From Sphaerochaeta pleomorpha str. Grapes (GTDB lineage: Bacteria > Spirochaetota > Spirochaetia > Sphaerochaetales > Sphaerochaetaceae), in NCBI RefSeq assembly GCF_000236685.1, contig NC_016633.1, forward strand, positions 3,291,815 to 3,355,814: DNA of 64,000 bases, written 5' to 3'. Under the pieces are notes generated by a model. It had not been told where the DNA came from. It saw only the letters and a list, made by a program, of their open reading frames with translations, and ran no database searches. Positions within the stretch are counted from its first letter, which is position 1. Each line of letters begins with the position of its first letter. This document shows, piece by piece, positions 45,601-55,836 of this stretch. The position numbers were made by a program, and so were the translations under genes.

Positions 45601-46782
45601 ATGGAAACCCTTGCAGTTAAAAAATCAAAGGGACGTATCGACGTCAAACAATATGGAATGGTGTTGGCTTTGATAGCTATCTACCTTTTGTTCTTCTTTC
45701 TCACCGGGGGGACAAATGCCTCACCAACCAATATCAATAATCTCATTATGCAGAACGGATACATCATCATTCTCTCAGTTGGTATGTTACTCTGTGTTTT
45801 GACGGGAAACATCGACCTCGGTGTCGGTTCTGTAGTCGCCGTTTGTGGTGCTTCCGCTGCAATTGCAGTGGTTGACTTTCATCTTCCGGTTTTTGTCGGT
45901 TTCCTTTTTGCCTTGGGAATCGGGGGGCTATTCGGTGTGTTTACCGGATTTTTTGTTTCGGTGCTCAGTATTCCTCCGTTTATCGTAACGCTTGCTACCA
46001 TGTTGATAGGGCGTGGTTTTACCTACACCATCTTACAGGCACAGACAAAAGGACCGCTACCTCCGTCCTATACCAAGATAGGTGCAGGATTCTTGCCTTC
46101 TGCCAAGGTTTCAATTTTCGGGAACCAACTTGACCTTCTCTGCCTGATAATAGCTCTTACCGCATCAGTCTTGATAATACTTTCTACGGTGCATTCAAAT
46201 AATACAAAGCGGAAATATGGTTTCCCCATAATTCCAGAATGGCAGGAACTGATTAAAATTGGCCTTATTCTGTTTTTAGTCTGGTTCCTGCTTATAAAGC
46301 TTGCTTTATATAAAGGCATTCCGTATGTGTTGCTTTTAATGGGCGTGCTGGTAGCTTTTTATCATTTCCTTACAGAAAAAACAGTTGCAGGAAGACAGAT
46401 TTATGCTTTGGGTGGTAATGCAAAGGCTGCAAGGCTTTCAGGTATTAACACTCGGAAAGTCTATTTCTGGGTCTATGCAAACATGGGACTTCTTTGTGGA
46501 GTGGCAGGTATAGTGCTTTCTGCCCGAAATGCTTCTGCAACCCCCAAGGCCGGAGACGGTTTTGAGATGGATGCAATATCTGCGTGTTATATCGGCGGTG
46601 CTGCGATTGCCGGTGGGTCTGGAACTATCATCGGGGCGGTGGTTGGCGCCTTGATCATGGGTATTCTCAATAACGGGATGTCTTTGGTTGGACTTTCAAC
46701 CGATATTCAGAAAATCGTGAAAGGAATGGTGCTTCTCGGCGCAGTTACGGTTGATCTGGTTTCAAAACAAAAGAAAGCCTGA
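45601..46782 (+). CDS. gguB: Multiple-sugar ABC transporter permease (GguB/MmsB-like)
   Basis: A 393-residue polytopic permease, longer than the usual RbsC (~320 residues), as GguB/XylH members are. Shared segments are GNIDLGVGSVVAVCG, IPPFIVTLATMLIGRG, ALGGNAKAARLSGIN and ACYIGGAAIAGGSGTIIGA. It starts 2 bases after the ATPase stop. It completes the importer for arabinose, galactose or related sugars. Confidence 0.9.
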   Translation: METLAVKKSKGRIDVKQYGMVLALIAIYLLFFFLTGGTNASPTNINNLIMQNGYIIILSVGMLLCVLTGNIDLGVGSVVAVCGASAAIAVVDFHLPVFVGFLFALGIGGLFGVFTGFFVSVLSIPPFIVTLATMLIGRGFTYTILQAQTKGPLPPSYTKIGAGFLPSAKVSIFGNQLDLLCLIIALTASVLIILSTVHSNNTKRKYGFPIIPEWQELIKIGLILFLVWFLLIKLALYKGIPYVLLLMGVLVAFYHFLTEKTVAGRQIYALGGNAKAARLSGINTRKVYFWVYANMGLLCGVAGIVLSARNASATPKAGDGFEMDAISACYIGGAAIAGGSGTIIGAVVGALIMGILNNGMSLVGLSTDIQKIVKGMVLLGAVTVDLVSKQKKA

Positions 46783-46969
46783 GTTTTTCTTTGGGGTATG
46801 TCAAAGAATTAAGAAGCTTTTTAATGGAAGAAACCTTCACCTGCTTTTCTTGTAAAGACAAAAACAATGCTTTATGAATGTTGTTTTCAAGTTTGCAAGA
46901 GAGCAGGGGAATCTTATGTAAAAAAGACTTTAGGCAGCGAATAGGTTGCCTTGTAGTAAGGAAAAAAGA

Positions 46970-48454
46970 ATGGAAAGAAAACCTCTCAAGGAATATGAGT
47001 TCTGGCTACTAGTCGGTTCCCAGTTCCTCTATGGAATCGAAACCTTGGAAAAGGTTGCCCAACATGCGGTCATTATTGCTGAAGGATTGAATACTGCGAA
47101 GCAGATTCCCTGTAACGTCGTGTATAAGGCTACGATGAAAACCCCTGAGGAAATCGAAAAATGGATAAAGGAAGCAAACTATGACGATTCCTGCGCAGGA
47201 ATCATCACCTGGATGCATACCTTCTCCCCATCCAAAATGTGGATCAATGGCCTTAACCTATTGCAGAAGCCCTATTGCCATCTGCACACGCAGTTCAATA
47301 GGAATATACCTGACCAAGGCATAGACATGGATTTTATGAACCTGAACCAGTCAGCTCATGGGGACCGTGAACATGGCTTTATTGCAGCAAGGATGCGTCT
47401 GGGGCGTAAGATAGTCGTTGGTTACTGGGAAGACGAAGATGTACAGTCTGAACTTGGGAAATGGATGCGTTCAGCTATAGGTGCAATCGAGAGCAAGAAC
47501 CTAAAGGTTGTTCGTTTCGGTGACAATATGCGTAATGTCGCTGTTACAGAAGGGGATAAGGTCGGGGTGCAAATGCAACTCGGCTGGCAAGTGAATACCT
47601 GGGGTGTCGGCGATTTGATCAAGGAAATAGACAACGTGACAGAAAGCGATGTCGATGAGCAAGTTGCATCGTATCGAAAGCTCTATGATTTTGCTACCGA
47701 CAACCTTGACTCAATCCGCTATCAGGCGAAGGAAGAGATAGCAATGCGCCGGTTCCTCGATCGTGAAGGGGCAATGGCCTTTACCAACACCTTTGAAGAC
47801 CTGCAGGAATTGAAACAACTTCCTGGACTTGCCTCCCAGAACATGATGGCTTTGGGTTATGGCTATGGTGGGGAAGGGGATTGGAAAGTCTCGGCAATGA
47901 CTGCCTTGATAAAGCGTATGACCGAGGGGATGGGCGGTGGTACCGCATTCATGGAAGACTATACCTATGACCTCGAGAAAGGTAAGGAATTGTCTTTAGG
48001 TGCCCATATGCTTGAAGTTTGTCCCTCCCTTAGCGCTGATCGTGCCAGAATTGAAGTGCATAAACTGGGTATAGGAGGCAAAGAACCTCCAGCCCGGTTG
48101 GTATTCGAAGGTCATAGCGGGAACGCCGTGGTGGCCTCCCTTGTCGATATGGGAGGTCGTCTGAGACTCATTGTCCAGGATATTGAAGCGGTGAAACCCA
48201 AATATAAAATGCCCAACCTTCCCGTTGCCCGTATTATGTGGAGACCTGAACCGGATTTGATAAGCGGAGCCCACATGTGGATCCTGGCCGGAGGTGCTCA
48301 CCATACTGTCCTGAGTTTTGATGCGGATGCAACGATGCTTGAAGATTGGTGTGAGATTATGGGGATTGAATTTGTGCATATTGGTAAGGAATCAACAGTA
48401 GCGGGAATGAAACAGCAGTTATTTCTTTCCGACCTTGCCTGGAAATTGAGATAG
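46970..48454 (+). CDS. araA: L-arabinose isomerase
   Basis: A 494-residue protein with the family start EFWLLVGSQFLYG, HTFSPSKMWING, HLHTQFNR, and the catalytic-region GEGDWKVSAMTALIKRM and ISGAHMWILAGGAHH. It converts L-arabinose to L-ribulose. The ATG at 46970 follows AAGGA. It lies 187 bases after the permease gene with no obvious terminator between, so read-through from the transporter operon is likely. araB and araD homologues are not in this operon. Confidence 0.95.
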   Translation: MERKPLKEYEFWLLVGSQFLYGIETLEKVAQHAVIIAEGLNTAKQIPCNVVYKATMKTPEEIEKWIKEANYDDSCAGIITWMHTFSPSKMWINGLNLLQKPYCHLHTQFNRNIPDQGIDMDFMNLNQSAHGDREHGFIAARMRLGRKIVVGYWEDEDVQSELGKWMRSAIGAIESKNLKVVRFGDNMRNVAVTEGDKVGVQMQLGWQVNTWGVGDLIKEIDNVTESDVDEQVASYRKLYDFATDNLDSIRYQAKEEIAMRRFLDREGAMAFTNTFEDLQELKQLPGLASQNMMALGYGYGGEGDWKVSAMTALIKRMTEGMGGGTAFMEDYTYDLEKGKELSLGAHMLEVCPSLSADRARIEVHKLGIGGKEPPARLVFEGHSGNAVVASLVDMGGRLRLIVQDIEAVKPKYKMPNLPVARIMWRPEPDLISGAHMWILAGGAHHTVLSFDADATMLEDWCEIMGIEFVHIGKESTVAGMKQQLFLSDLAWKLR

Positions 48455-48466
48455 AGGTCTTATAAT

Positions 48467-48511
48467 AAGTAGGCTTGCCGTGATGGTCTCATCGCTGCAA
48501 GCTTACTTTTC
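48467..48511 (+). terminator. Rho-independent terminator after araA
   Basis: AAGTAGGCTTGC (48467-48478) pairs with GCAAGCTTACTT, followed by TT. Arms differ by one mismatch. Confidence 0.75.
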
Positions 48512-48586
48512 AGAATCTATGGGTATGTTCAATCTGCAATACCGAGCTGTTATCACCTCGAAGTAACAGAATTTTGCCTTGCTTGG

Positions 48587-50122
48587 TTACGTTGCTGATT
48601 GGTTATTGCCGAATATCATTTTTCTTAATTTATCAACGAGACCAACCTTTTTTATGTTTACTAACGATTTGGTTTTTATTTTAGGATAGGTCACTAGGTT
48701 TGCATACAATGTGAGGTTTTCCGTATCGCTTTTCTTTGGCACAAGAAATGTGAAAGTCACAGATTCCTGGATATCAAGCGGTTTTGTATCAGTAAAAAGA
48801 ATATTGCCATCGGCGTTGCAGATTGATAACTCAACAGGAATAAATGAGAGGCTTCTTCCACTTTGGACAGCATGTACACTGACTGTCAGGTATTGGCCTT
48901 CTTCGATTTCCTTCTCTGTTTGGATTTCCAATCCAGTTACATTTAAATATGATGTAATTTTTTCTCTGATCAATTGCAGGTAACTCTGTTCCTCCGGCTG
49001 TTCGTGTTCTCGGATTGATGGACCCATAAAATATTGGCTAAGAACGTCCTGAATTCTATAGAATGATTGCATTGTTTCATTGAAATTCTGCTGTTCTGTT
49101 ATAGAAGAAAGTTCGAGCTCGACCTGTTTCTTCAGTGTCTCCTTCTCTTCTGTTTGGATCTGCTTCCAGACTTTTTTATCAAGTGTCACAAATTGTTGAT
49201 AATTTCCCTGTTGAGATTCTTTTCCTTCAAAAACGGAAATCTGATCAGTTAGCAGGAGTAAATGAAAACTGACATATTCATCGATCTGGTCAAGGAATTT
49301 TCCCAAGTCTATCAATTCTTCAGCTTGGACCCATGAAGTTCTGCTTTCTTTGATCAGTTCTGTTTTTAAACCCTCTTCAAGATTGGTCCTGGCAATCTGT
49401 TTTGCATCGAGCAAGGATATTTTTGAGATGCCCTCGCTGACATAAGCATAGGGAGAGTGGACCAATTGGGTAATCAAGCTATCTCTCCTTGTTTCTATGG
49501 CCGTGAGATACTGTCTATACTTCCCATCGATCATTCCCTCAACGCAGGGACCCCATATTGTTGACTGCAGACTTTCCCTTGCGTTCTTTAGAATTGTTAC
49601 TTCCTCTGCCTTTTGCATGTCTGGATATCGTGAAGAGAGAATTTCATCAGCCTTTTGTTTCGCGGCGAGGGTTTTTCTTGCCTTTTGGCCTTCCCAGGCA
49701 TCTTTATTGAGAATGGCATACGTTGTTTGTCCGGTAGCTTGGCTATAAAGCTCCTCAATGTACTGGATTTCCTCAAATTCTTGGGTAAGTTCCTCGGATA
49801 TACAACTTTCCATTGAATTTGAAGAATGATTATCATCGTGCAATGATATGGCGGTAGTATATGAGGTTATCTTTGTTTGAATCTGTGAGGCCAGAGCAAG
49901 GAGTGCTTGTTTTTTTGCACTCTCCTTATCGATGCCTATGTTGTCACCATGCACAGTTGCCGAGCCTACAAAGTATTTTTCATTAGGATAATTGATGGAT
50001 TGGAACAAAGGAGGGGGAAGTTCTTGAACAGAGGTGCATGAACTGAGTATCAGTACAATCGCAAAAACGATGCAAGCAATAGGAAGAACTTGTCTGTATT
50101 TTTTTAAATTGTTCTTATCCAT
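48587..50122 (-). CDS. LPP20-like lipoprotein
   Basis: A 511-residue exported lipoprotein (LILSSC lipobox) from the ATG at 50122. The first ~120 residues (FVGSATVHGDNIGIDKESAKKQALLALASQIQTKI) match the pattern of LPP20-type proteins, with a surface-exposed coiled, Gln/Glu-rich remainder. The ATG has no strong ribosome site. Function unknown. It is transcribed away from the FGGY kinase and ends near the araA terminator. Confidence 0.7.
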   Translation of the reverse strand: MDKNNLKKYRQVLPIACIVFAIVLILSSCTSVQELPPPLFQSINYPNEKYFVGSATVHGDNIGIDKESAKKQALLALASQIQTKITSYTTAISLHDDNHSSNSMESCISEELTQEFEEIQYIEELYSQATGQTTYAILNKDAWEGQKARKTLAAKQKADEILSSRYPDMQKAEEVTILKNARESLQSTIWGPCVEGMIDGKYRQYLTAIETRRDSLITQLVHSPYAYVSEGISKISLLDAKQIARTNLEEGLKTELIKESRTSWVQAEELIDLGKFLDQIDEYVSFHLLLLTDQISVFEGKESQQGNYQQFVTLDKKVWKQIQTEEKETLKKQVELELSSITEQQNFNETMQSFYRIQDVLSQYFMGPSIREHEQPEEQSYLQLIREKITSYLNVTGLEIQTEKEIEEGQYLTVSVHAVQSGRSLSFIPVELSICNADGNILFTDTKPLDIQESVTFTFLVPKKSDTENLTLYANLVTYPKIKTKSLVNIKKVGLVDKLRKMIFGNNQSAT

Positions 50123-50250
50123 GGAAATAGGATAGCACCAATATTTGATGGAGTAAAGATTAGTCGCGGTTGGAAAAGATAAAGCAACCAAAGGATTATT
50201 CTTCCAGCGGTAGTAGGCATGAGTTTCGCAGATTACCTGCAAGTGAGGTA

Positions 50251-50296
50251 CAATAAGAAAACACACAGATCCTGGCTATAACCGTCTCTGTGTGTT
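50251..50296 (-). terminator. Rho-independent terminator after the FGGY kinase
   Basis: AACACACAGA and TCTGTGTGTT (50260-50269 with 50287-50296) form a stem, with TTTTCTTATTG on the minus-strand 3' side. Confidence 0.8.
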
Positions 50297-50338
50297 CCCT
50301 TCAGTGAAATATTATACGTACCAAGGTAAGCAAAACTG

Positions 50339-51940
50339 TCAGTCCAAGTTCTCTACAGCAGCTTTCTCTACCGCAAGGCCTTTCTTGTAATTGGCAAAGA
50401 ATGCATTGAAACCATCGATATCTTCCTTGGTGGGAGCTATGGTGATAGCCTCGCTTGAAGCAAAAACATCCTTTGTAAGGAATTCCTGTAGTGTTTGCCC
50501 TTTCCCCTGTACCAAGTAGGAAGCAAGAAGGGCTATGCCCCAGGCACCACCTTCCCCTGCTGTTTTTAAAACTGAGATGGGAGTATGCATGGCTGCTGCC
50601 ATCATTGTTTGTCCAACCTCTGCGGTTTTGAAGAATCCCCCATGGCCGTTGATCGAATCGACTTCAACATGCTCTTTCTCAAACAGGATATCCATACCAG
50701 TTCTCAATGCTCCCAGGGCAGTGAAGAGCTGGGCCCGCATGAAATTGGCAAGGGTGAAATTGTTTTTTGTCTGGCGAACAAACAAAGGACGACCTTCGTA
50801 GATGCCAGTCATGGTTTCCCCGGAGATGTAGTTGTAGGGAAGCAATCCGCCACAATCCTTATCACCTTCCAGAGCCTTTTGCAGGAGTGTATCGTACAGC
50901 TTGCCTTTTTTGATTGGGTTTCCGGTAGCCTCAAGGACTTCATTGAACAGATTCATCCAATGGTCATATTCCCCGGTACAGTTGTTGGCATGGGCCATAG
51001 CCACCAAGGAACCGTCAGGAGTAGTGACCAAATCGATATATTTGTTATAGCTTTTGGAGAGTTCTTTCTCCAGGACAATCATTGCAAATACTGAAGTTCC
51101 AGCCGAAACATTTCCTGTTCTCTGGGCGACACTGTCAGTGGCAACCATTCCTGTCCCTGCATCACCTTCTGGAGGGCAGAGAGGTATTCCCGGGGACAAC
51201 GCTCCTGTTGGATCAAGCAGCAGAACTCCCTCAGCAGTAAGGTTTCCCGCATTCTCTCCGGCAACCAATACTTTGGGGAGAACAGAAGCAATCTTCCAAG
51301 GGAAAGCATAGCCGTTGACCAATGAGTCAAACTGGCTGAGCATGGTTTTGTCATAGTCTTTGGTGTTCACATCGATGGGGAACATCCCTGACGCATCGCC
51401 AATACCAAGCACTTTTTTCCCTGTCAGTTTCCAATGCACATAGCCAGCGAGGGTACATACATATGCCAAATCAGTAACATGTGCTTCTTTGTTGAGGATA
51501 GCCTGATACAGATGTGAGATTGTCCAACGTTCGGGAACAGGGTAGCCAAAGAGATCTGAGAGCTGGTCTGCAGCGTTCTCTGTAATGGTGTTTCTCCAGG
51601 TCCTGAAAGGGACAAGCAGATTGTCATTTTTATCGAAGGCAAGGTAGCCATGCATCATGGCGCTTATCCCAAGGGCTTGTATCTTGGTCAGTGCTACCCC
51701 GTATTTTTCCTGCACATCATATTTGAGGTTTTGGAAACTTGTGGCAATGCCTTTCCAGACATCATCTAGGGCATACGTCCAGATTCCATCTACCAAGGAG
51801 TTTTCCCAATCGAAACCACCTTGGGCAATAGGCTCGTTTTTAGCATTGACTAATACTGCCTTGATCCTGGTAGAACCCAGTTCGATGCCCAAGATTGCAT
51901 TTCCTTCAACGATTTCCTTTGCTGTCTCATTCTCTTGCAT
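50339..51940 (-). CDS. FGGY-family carbohydrate kinase (ribulokinase-like)
   Basis: A 533-residue FGGY kinase: N-terminal ATPase motif [46 protein letters not shown], and [21 protein letters not shown] with [17 protein letters not shown] near the C-terminus. Chosen ATG 51940 follows GAGGA. Proximity to araA makes L-ribulose the best substrate guess, but the N-terminus is not classical AraB and other sugar alcohol kinases remain possible. Confidence 0.8.
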   Translation of the reverse strand: MQENETAKEIVEGNAILGIELGSTRIKAVLVNAKNEPIAQGGFDWENSLVDGIWTYALDDVWKGIATSFQNLKYDVQEKYGVALTKIQALGISAMMHGYLAFDKNDNLLVPFRTWRNTITENAADQLSDLFGYPVPERWTISHLYQAILNKEAHVTDLAYVCTLAGYVHWKLTGKKVLGIGDASGMFPIDVNTKDYDKTMLSQFDSLVNGYAFPWKIASVLPKVLVAGENAGNLTAEGVLLLDPTGALSPGIPLCPPEGDAGTGMVATDSVAQRTGNVSAGTSVFAMIVLEKELSKSYNKYIDLVTTPDGSLVAMAHANNCTGEYDHWMNLFNEVLEATGNPIKKGKLYDTLLQKALEGDKDCGGLLPYNYISGETMTGIYEGRPLFVRQTKNNFTLANFMRAQLFTALGALRTGMDILFEKEHVEVDSINGHGGFFKTAEVGQTMMAAAMHTPISVLKTAGEGGAWGIALLASYLVQGKGQTLQEFLTKDVFASSEAITIAPTKEDIDGFNAFFANYKKGLAVEKAAVENLD

Positions 51941-52267
51941 TGTTTTCGTCCTCATGGTTTTGGTTCGTGTAATGGTTACCTGCACGCTTGGAATTTTTCC
52001 TTTGGCGTTGCAGGGAAGAAATACTCAATTCAGGCATATGGGTTGCCAATACCCTATAGTTTATACTTGGCCTCTATACTTTTCGTTGATAGGTTCCATA
52101 AAACTTTTTTACCAAGAGTAATGGCAATTGCCTCGTATCGACAGCGATAATTGTAATATAGATATCATTTTCAAACAACTATATACAGCGTAATTCTGTG
52201 TCCAAAGCAGGTTTACAGGAGTATTTTGCATACAGAAAGAAACCATGAAAGGCGGCAAGCCAAAGTG
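51941..52267. other. Intergenic stretch upstream of the FGGY kinase
   Basis: A 327-base gap between the kinase start and the end of the GGDEF gene, both on minus. It must hold the kinase promoter, but I see no convincing -35/-10 pair. There is a short inverted repeat TATCG-(4)-CGATA at about 52135-52148 of unknown meaning. No gene seen. Confidence 0.5.
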
Positions 52268-54286
52268 TCAGCAGCACAATTTGCTTTCTTGGTTATTGAT
52301 GCTCATTTGCTCAATAAAGAGAAGTGCCAAAGCTCTGTCAAATTGGGTTCCCGCATGTTTCTCTATTTCCAGAAGTGCTTCTTTGGAAGTCATGCTCTGT
52401 TTATATGTTCTCTCTCCTGTCATTGCATCATAGGAATCTGCGATAGCTACTATTTTCGATTGAAGCGGGATTTCAGAGTCCTTGAGCCCTCTTGGATATC
52501 CTTTGCCATCCAACCGTTCGTGATGGGCCAATACAAATCCGGCGAGATCATTCATTTCGGGTACGCTGGATAAAATCCTGAACCCGATTTCCGGATGGCG
52601 TTTGATTTCCTGCCATTCTTTATCAGTCAGCTTCTCTGGTTTATTCAGGATATTTTCCTCGATTCCGATTTTCCCAATATCGTGGAGCAACCCCAAGGTC
52701 TTCAATTCATTGATTGCACTTTCGCCTAGACCCAAGGCTTTCCCGATCAGCTCACAGTGTTCACTCACCCTTCTGGAATGAAATTCCTCACGTTTATTTT
52801 TCTCATGTAACGTGTTGATAATAGTGTAGATAACATTGTTCCTGATACTGAGGGTCTGGAAAAGTTTTGCACGGTTCAATTGGACTTCTGCCCTTTTGAG
52901 CATTTGCTGAAGTGTGTCTGTGGAATCTTGAAGAGTCTCCAGTCCGAAGGATATCGTGCGTTTAAGATAGTTGACACTGGAACAGGAGAACTGTTTCTGA
53001 ATAGCGTCCTCGATTTCAAGGACCTTGTCAGACGTTGTGTCAGGGAAAAGCATAATGAATTCATCCCCGCCGATCCTTGCACAATAATCACAAATGCGAA
53101 GGTTGTTCGATAAGATTTTAGCCAGTTCCTTGATCAGGCAATCTCCTGCATCGTGGCTAATGGTATTGTTTACCAGATACAGGCCATTGATATCTCCAAT
53201 GGCAATCGTGAAAGGTGCTTTGATTGCATTCCCGATTTGGTTGACATAGGTACTGAAATGGGTGCGGTTATACAGACCGGTAAGGGAATCGGTAGAGTTT
53301 GCATGGGAAACCCGTTCTTCGACTGCTTTCCGTTCCGAAATATCTGTTACCATACATAAAGTCATTGGCTGCTTACCATTTTCCTGACGAAGGGAAGAGA
53401 TCAGGACAGTAGTCCACACATAGGTCCCATCTCCTCTGAGGAATCGCTTGTCATGGGAGTAGGAAGCAATTTTGCCCGCCTTGAAATCCTTTATCTTGGC
53501 TAGGTCCAATGGATAGTCTTCAGGATGGGTGATGCTCATCCAATCGTTTTTCAGCAGGTCTTCTTCGGTTCTTCCCAGGATTCTCAAGTACTCGGAATTC
53601 ATGGCCAGCCTTTTGCCCGTCTCAGGGTCGGTAACGGTGATGCCCACGGGTGCCTGGTTAAATATTGTCTTGAACCGATATTCGCTGCTTTCCAATCGGG
53701 CCTGCATGGAATTTCGCTTATAAATGGTAAGAAATAGGTTGCCAAGGACGGCAGTTGCCAAAGGATAAAGAACCAAAACCGAAAGGGCATTCGTTCGGAA
53801 AATGGGGGAAGCCAGGTCCTTGGGGATGAAAAGCAAGCTGGCAATCATGAAAGAATGGAGGACAATTCCAATATATAGGAATTCCAAGCGATTTTCAGTA
53901 CCCTTGGTACAGTAGCTTTTAGCTTTGAATTTCCGCCATAACATTCCGATAGCAGAGGCGGAGAACAGCATGAAAAGCACAGCCGCTTTTCCCGTTCCGC
54001 CTTGTAAGAATGCATAGATGCTCATTGAGACAAGGGCAAAGAGGGTGGGGACCCAACCAAAGAATATTGCAGTAAATGCTAGAAACAAGGAACGTGAGTC
54101 GAGTGCAAGGACAGGGAATGTATCATATGAACATTTCATGAGAATAAGTCCAAATGAGCTGATAATGAGACCTAGCACTAGTTCAATGTAGGTAATCTTT
54201 TGTTCGGTTTTCTGTGAATACAGAAAATAGAGAACTGAAAGTGACAAAAGCAACGAGATATTATAGAAAATAACATTAAACATCAA
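52268..54286 (-). CDS. Membrane sensor with PAS, GGDEF and HD-GYP domains (c-di-GMP turnover)
   Basis: A 672-residue protein. An N-terminal ~190-residue membrane region of 5-6 helices resembles the 5TMR-LYT sensor (DSRSLFLAFTAIFFGWVPTLFAL). It is followed by PAS (200-320), GGDEF (330-470, with GGDEF at 406-410 and an RxxD inhibitory site at 397-400) and HD-GYP (480-650; LHDIGKIGI, HHERLDGKGYP). GGDEF domains make and HD-GYP domains degrade cyclic di-GMP, so opposing activities may be combined and set by the membrane sensor. Confidence 0.9.
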   Translation of the reverse strand: MMFNVIFYNISLLLSLSVLYFLYSQKTEQKITYIELVLGLIISSFGLILMKCSYDTFPVLALDSRSLFLAFTAIFFGWVPTLFALVSMSIYAFLQGGTGKAAVLFMLFSASAIGMLWRKFKAKSYCTKGTENRLEFLYIGIVLHSFMIASLLFIPKDLASPIFRTNALSVLVLYPLATAVLGNLFLTIYKRNSMQARLESSEYRFKTIFNQAPVGITVTDPETGKRLAMNSEYLRILGRTEEDLLKNDWMSITHPEDYPLDLAKIKDFKAGKIASYSHDKRFLRGDGTYVWTTVLISSLRQENGKQPMTLCMVTDISERKAVEERVSHANSTDSLTGLYNRTHFSTYVNQIGNAIKAPFTIAIGDINGLYLVNNTISHDAGDCLIKELAKILSNNLRICDYCARIGGDEFIMLFPDTTSDKVLEIEDAIQKQFSCSSVNYLKRTISFGLETLQDSTDTLQQMLKRAEVQLNRAKLFQTLSIRNNVIYTIINTLHEKNKREEFHSRRVSEHCELIGKALGLGESAINELKTLGLLHDIGKIGIEENILNKPEKLTDKEWQEIKRHPEIGFRILSSVPEMNDLAGFVLAHHERLDGKGYPRGLKDSEIPLQSKIVAIADSYDAMTGERTYKQSMTSKEALLEIEKHAGTQFDRALALLFIEQMSINNQESKLCC

Positions 54287-54473
54287 ATAAAAATCCCCTG
54301 GGAAAATTCTGCGTGGTGATAGATATATAGAGAAATTGGAAAAAATGCTAGAGATTGTACATGGCTGGGAGAATTTGATAGGTATGTGAAAAACCTATAA
54401 CGTTATTACATCTGGTGATTTTTCACGACATAGTTCAAAACCGTTACTGCTATTTAACTCGGTGGTGCACCTG

Positions 54474-54517
54474 TAAAAAAGGACCGTTTCAAAAAGTACT
54501 TTCTGAAACAGCCCTTT
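54474..54517 (-). terminator. Rho-independent terminator after glgC
   Basis: AAAGGGCTGTTTCA pairs (imperfectly) with TTGAAACGGTCCTTT on the minus strand, then TTTTTACAGG. Confidence 0.75.
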
Positions 54518-54540
54518 CTTTGCATTGGAAATACAGTGTA

Positions 54541-55836
54541 TTACATCACTGTCCCGTTTTTGATAACGGCATTCTTGTTGATGACGATAATACCGTCATG
54601 GATAGAATACATGGCAAAATCACCTTCCTGGCGGGGGATATCATCGATACCGATGCGGCATCCATCACCGATGCGGGCATTCTGGTCTATGATAGCCTTT
54701 CTGATAATCGTTCCCTTGCCGATGCCGATGTTTGGAATCCCTTTCTTGGTGTTTTCAAGTTTTTGCTCATCGGTCTCATAGAAAGAAGCTCCCATACAGT
54801 AGACACCGTCAAGGCTTGCCCCGGATTCAATCAACGTACGGACACCGATAATCGAGTTGACGATATAGGCATTGGTAATAATCGAACCTTCGGAAGCCAG
54901 TGAACAGCTGATATTGCAGAAGTTCACTTTCGTTGCCGGCAGGTGGCGGCGGTGGGTATAAATGGGCATTGTCTCATCATAGAAGTTGAACTGTGGGTTT
55001 ATCGAGGCAAGATCGAGGTTGGTCTCATAGAAAGCCTTGATCGTTCCGATATCTTCCCAGAAACCATTGAAGAGGAATGTGGCCACTTTGCGGGTCTTGA
55101 TCACATCAGGGATTATTTCCTTGCCAAAGTCAGTCTTATCATTGTTGAGCACTTCTTCCAACGTCTTGGCATTGAAAATATAGATACCCATGCTTGCAAG
55201 GTACTCGTTAGACGATCCTACCTTGAGATTCAAAGCCTCTTTCATATATGTCTCAGGAATCTTGTAGTCACTGATATCGAGGTCATTGGCTGGTTTTTCA
55301 TAGAATTTCTGGATATAGCCCTTCTCATCGGCACCGATAATCCCAAGGCCCGTGGCTTCCTTCCTGCTAATTGGTTTCGCGGCGATTGTAAGTTCTGCAC
55401 CACTGGCTATATGGCGGTCAAGCATTTCCTGGATATCCATGCGGTAGAGCTGGTCACCACTGAGAATGATATAGTAGTCGGCATTCTGGTCATGGAAATG
55501 CTTGAGGTTTTTCCTTACTGCATCGGCAGTCCCCTGGTACCAGCTTTCGCTGTGATAGGTCTGTTCGGCTGCAAGGATTTCTACGAATCCATTGGAGAAA
55601 GTGTCAAAAATATACGTATTGGAGATATGGTTGTGCAAGGAAGCGGAATTGAACTGGGTCAGGATATAGATCTGCCTGATCCCACTATTGATACAGTTTG
55701 AGATTGGGATGTCCACCAGACGATATTTCCCTGCGAAGGGAACTGCTGGCTTTGATCTGTCCATGGTCAAGGGATAGAGTCTCGTCCCCTTTCCACCACC
55801 GAGAACGATTGCGATTGCCTTTTCCTTTTTTACCAT
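54541..55836 (-). CDS. glgC: Glucose-1-phosphate adenylyltransferase
   Basis: A 431-residue ADP-glucose pyrophosphorylase. The nucleotidyltransferase start IVLGGGKGTRLYPLTMDRSKPAVPFAGKYRLVD is full length, with later WYQGTADAVRKN and ILSGDQLYRMD and a C-terminal beta-helix region (IRKAIIDQNARIGDGCRIG). It makes ADP-glucose for glycogen synthesis and starts 7 bases inside the 3' end of glgA. Confidence 0.96.
   Translation of the reverse strand: MVKKEKAIAIVLGGGKGTRLYPLTMDRSKPAVPFAGKYRLVDIPISNCINSGIRQIYILTQFNSASLHNHISNTYIFDTFSNGFVEILAAEQTYHSESWYQGTADAVRKNLKHFHDQNADYYIILSGDQLYRMDIQEMLDRHIASGAELTIAAKPISRKEATGLGIIGADEKGYIQKFYEKPANDLDISDYKIPETYMKEALNLKVGSSNEYLASMGIYIFNAKTLEEVLNNDKTDFGKEIIPDVIKTRKVATFLFNGFWEDIGTIKAFYETNLDLASINPQFNFYDETMPIYTHRRHLPATKVNFCNISCSLASEGSIITNAYIVNSIIGVRTLIESGASLDGVYCMGASFYETDEQKLENTKKGIPNIGIGKGTIIRKAIIDQNARIGDGCRIGIDDIPRQEGDFAMYSIHDGIIVINKNAVIKNGTVM

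Noticed and set aside
52135-52148. Short inverted repeat TATCG-(4)-CGATA upstream of the FGGY kinase.
   Set aside because: Too short to distinguish from chance and not repeated elsewhere in the window.
54390-54410. Palindromic ATAACGTTAT between the GGDEF gene and glgC.
   Set aside because: Lies at a 3'-end/upstream position without a nearby promoter I can support. It could be chance in A/T-rich DNA.
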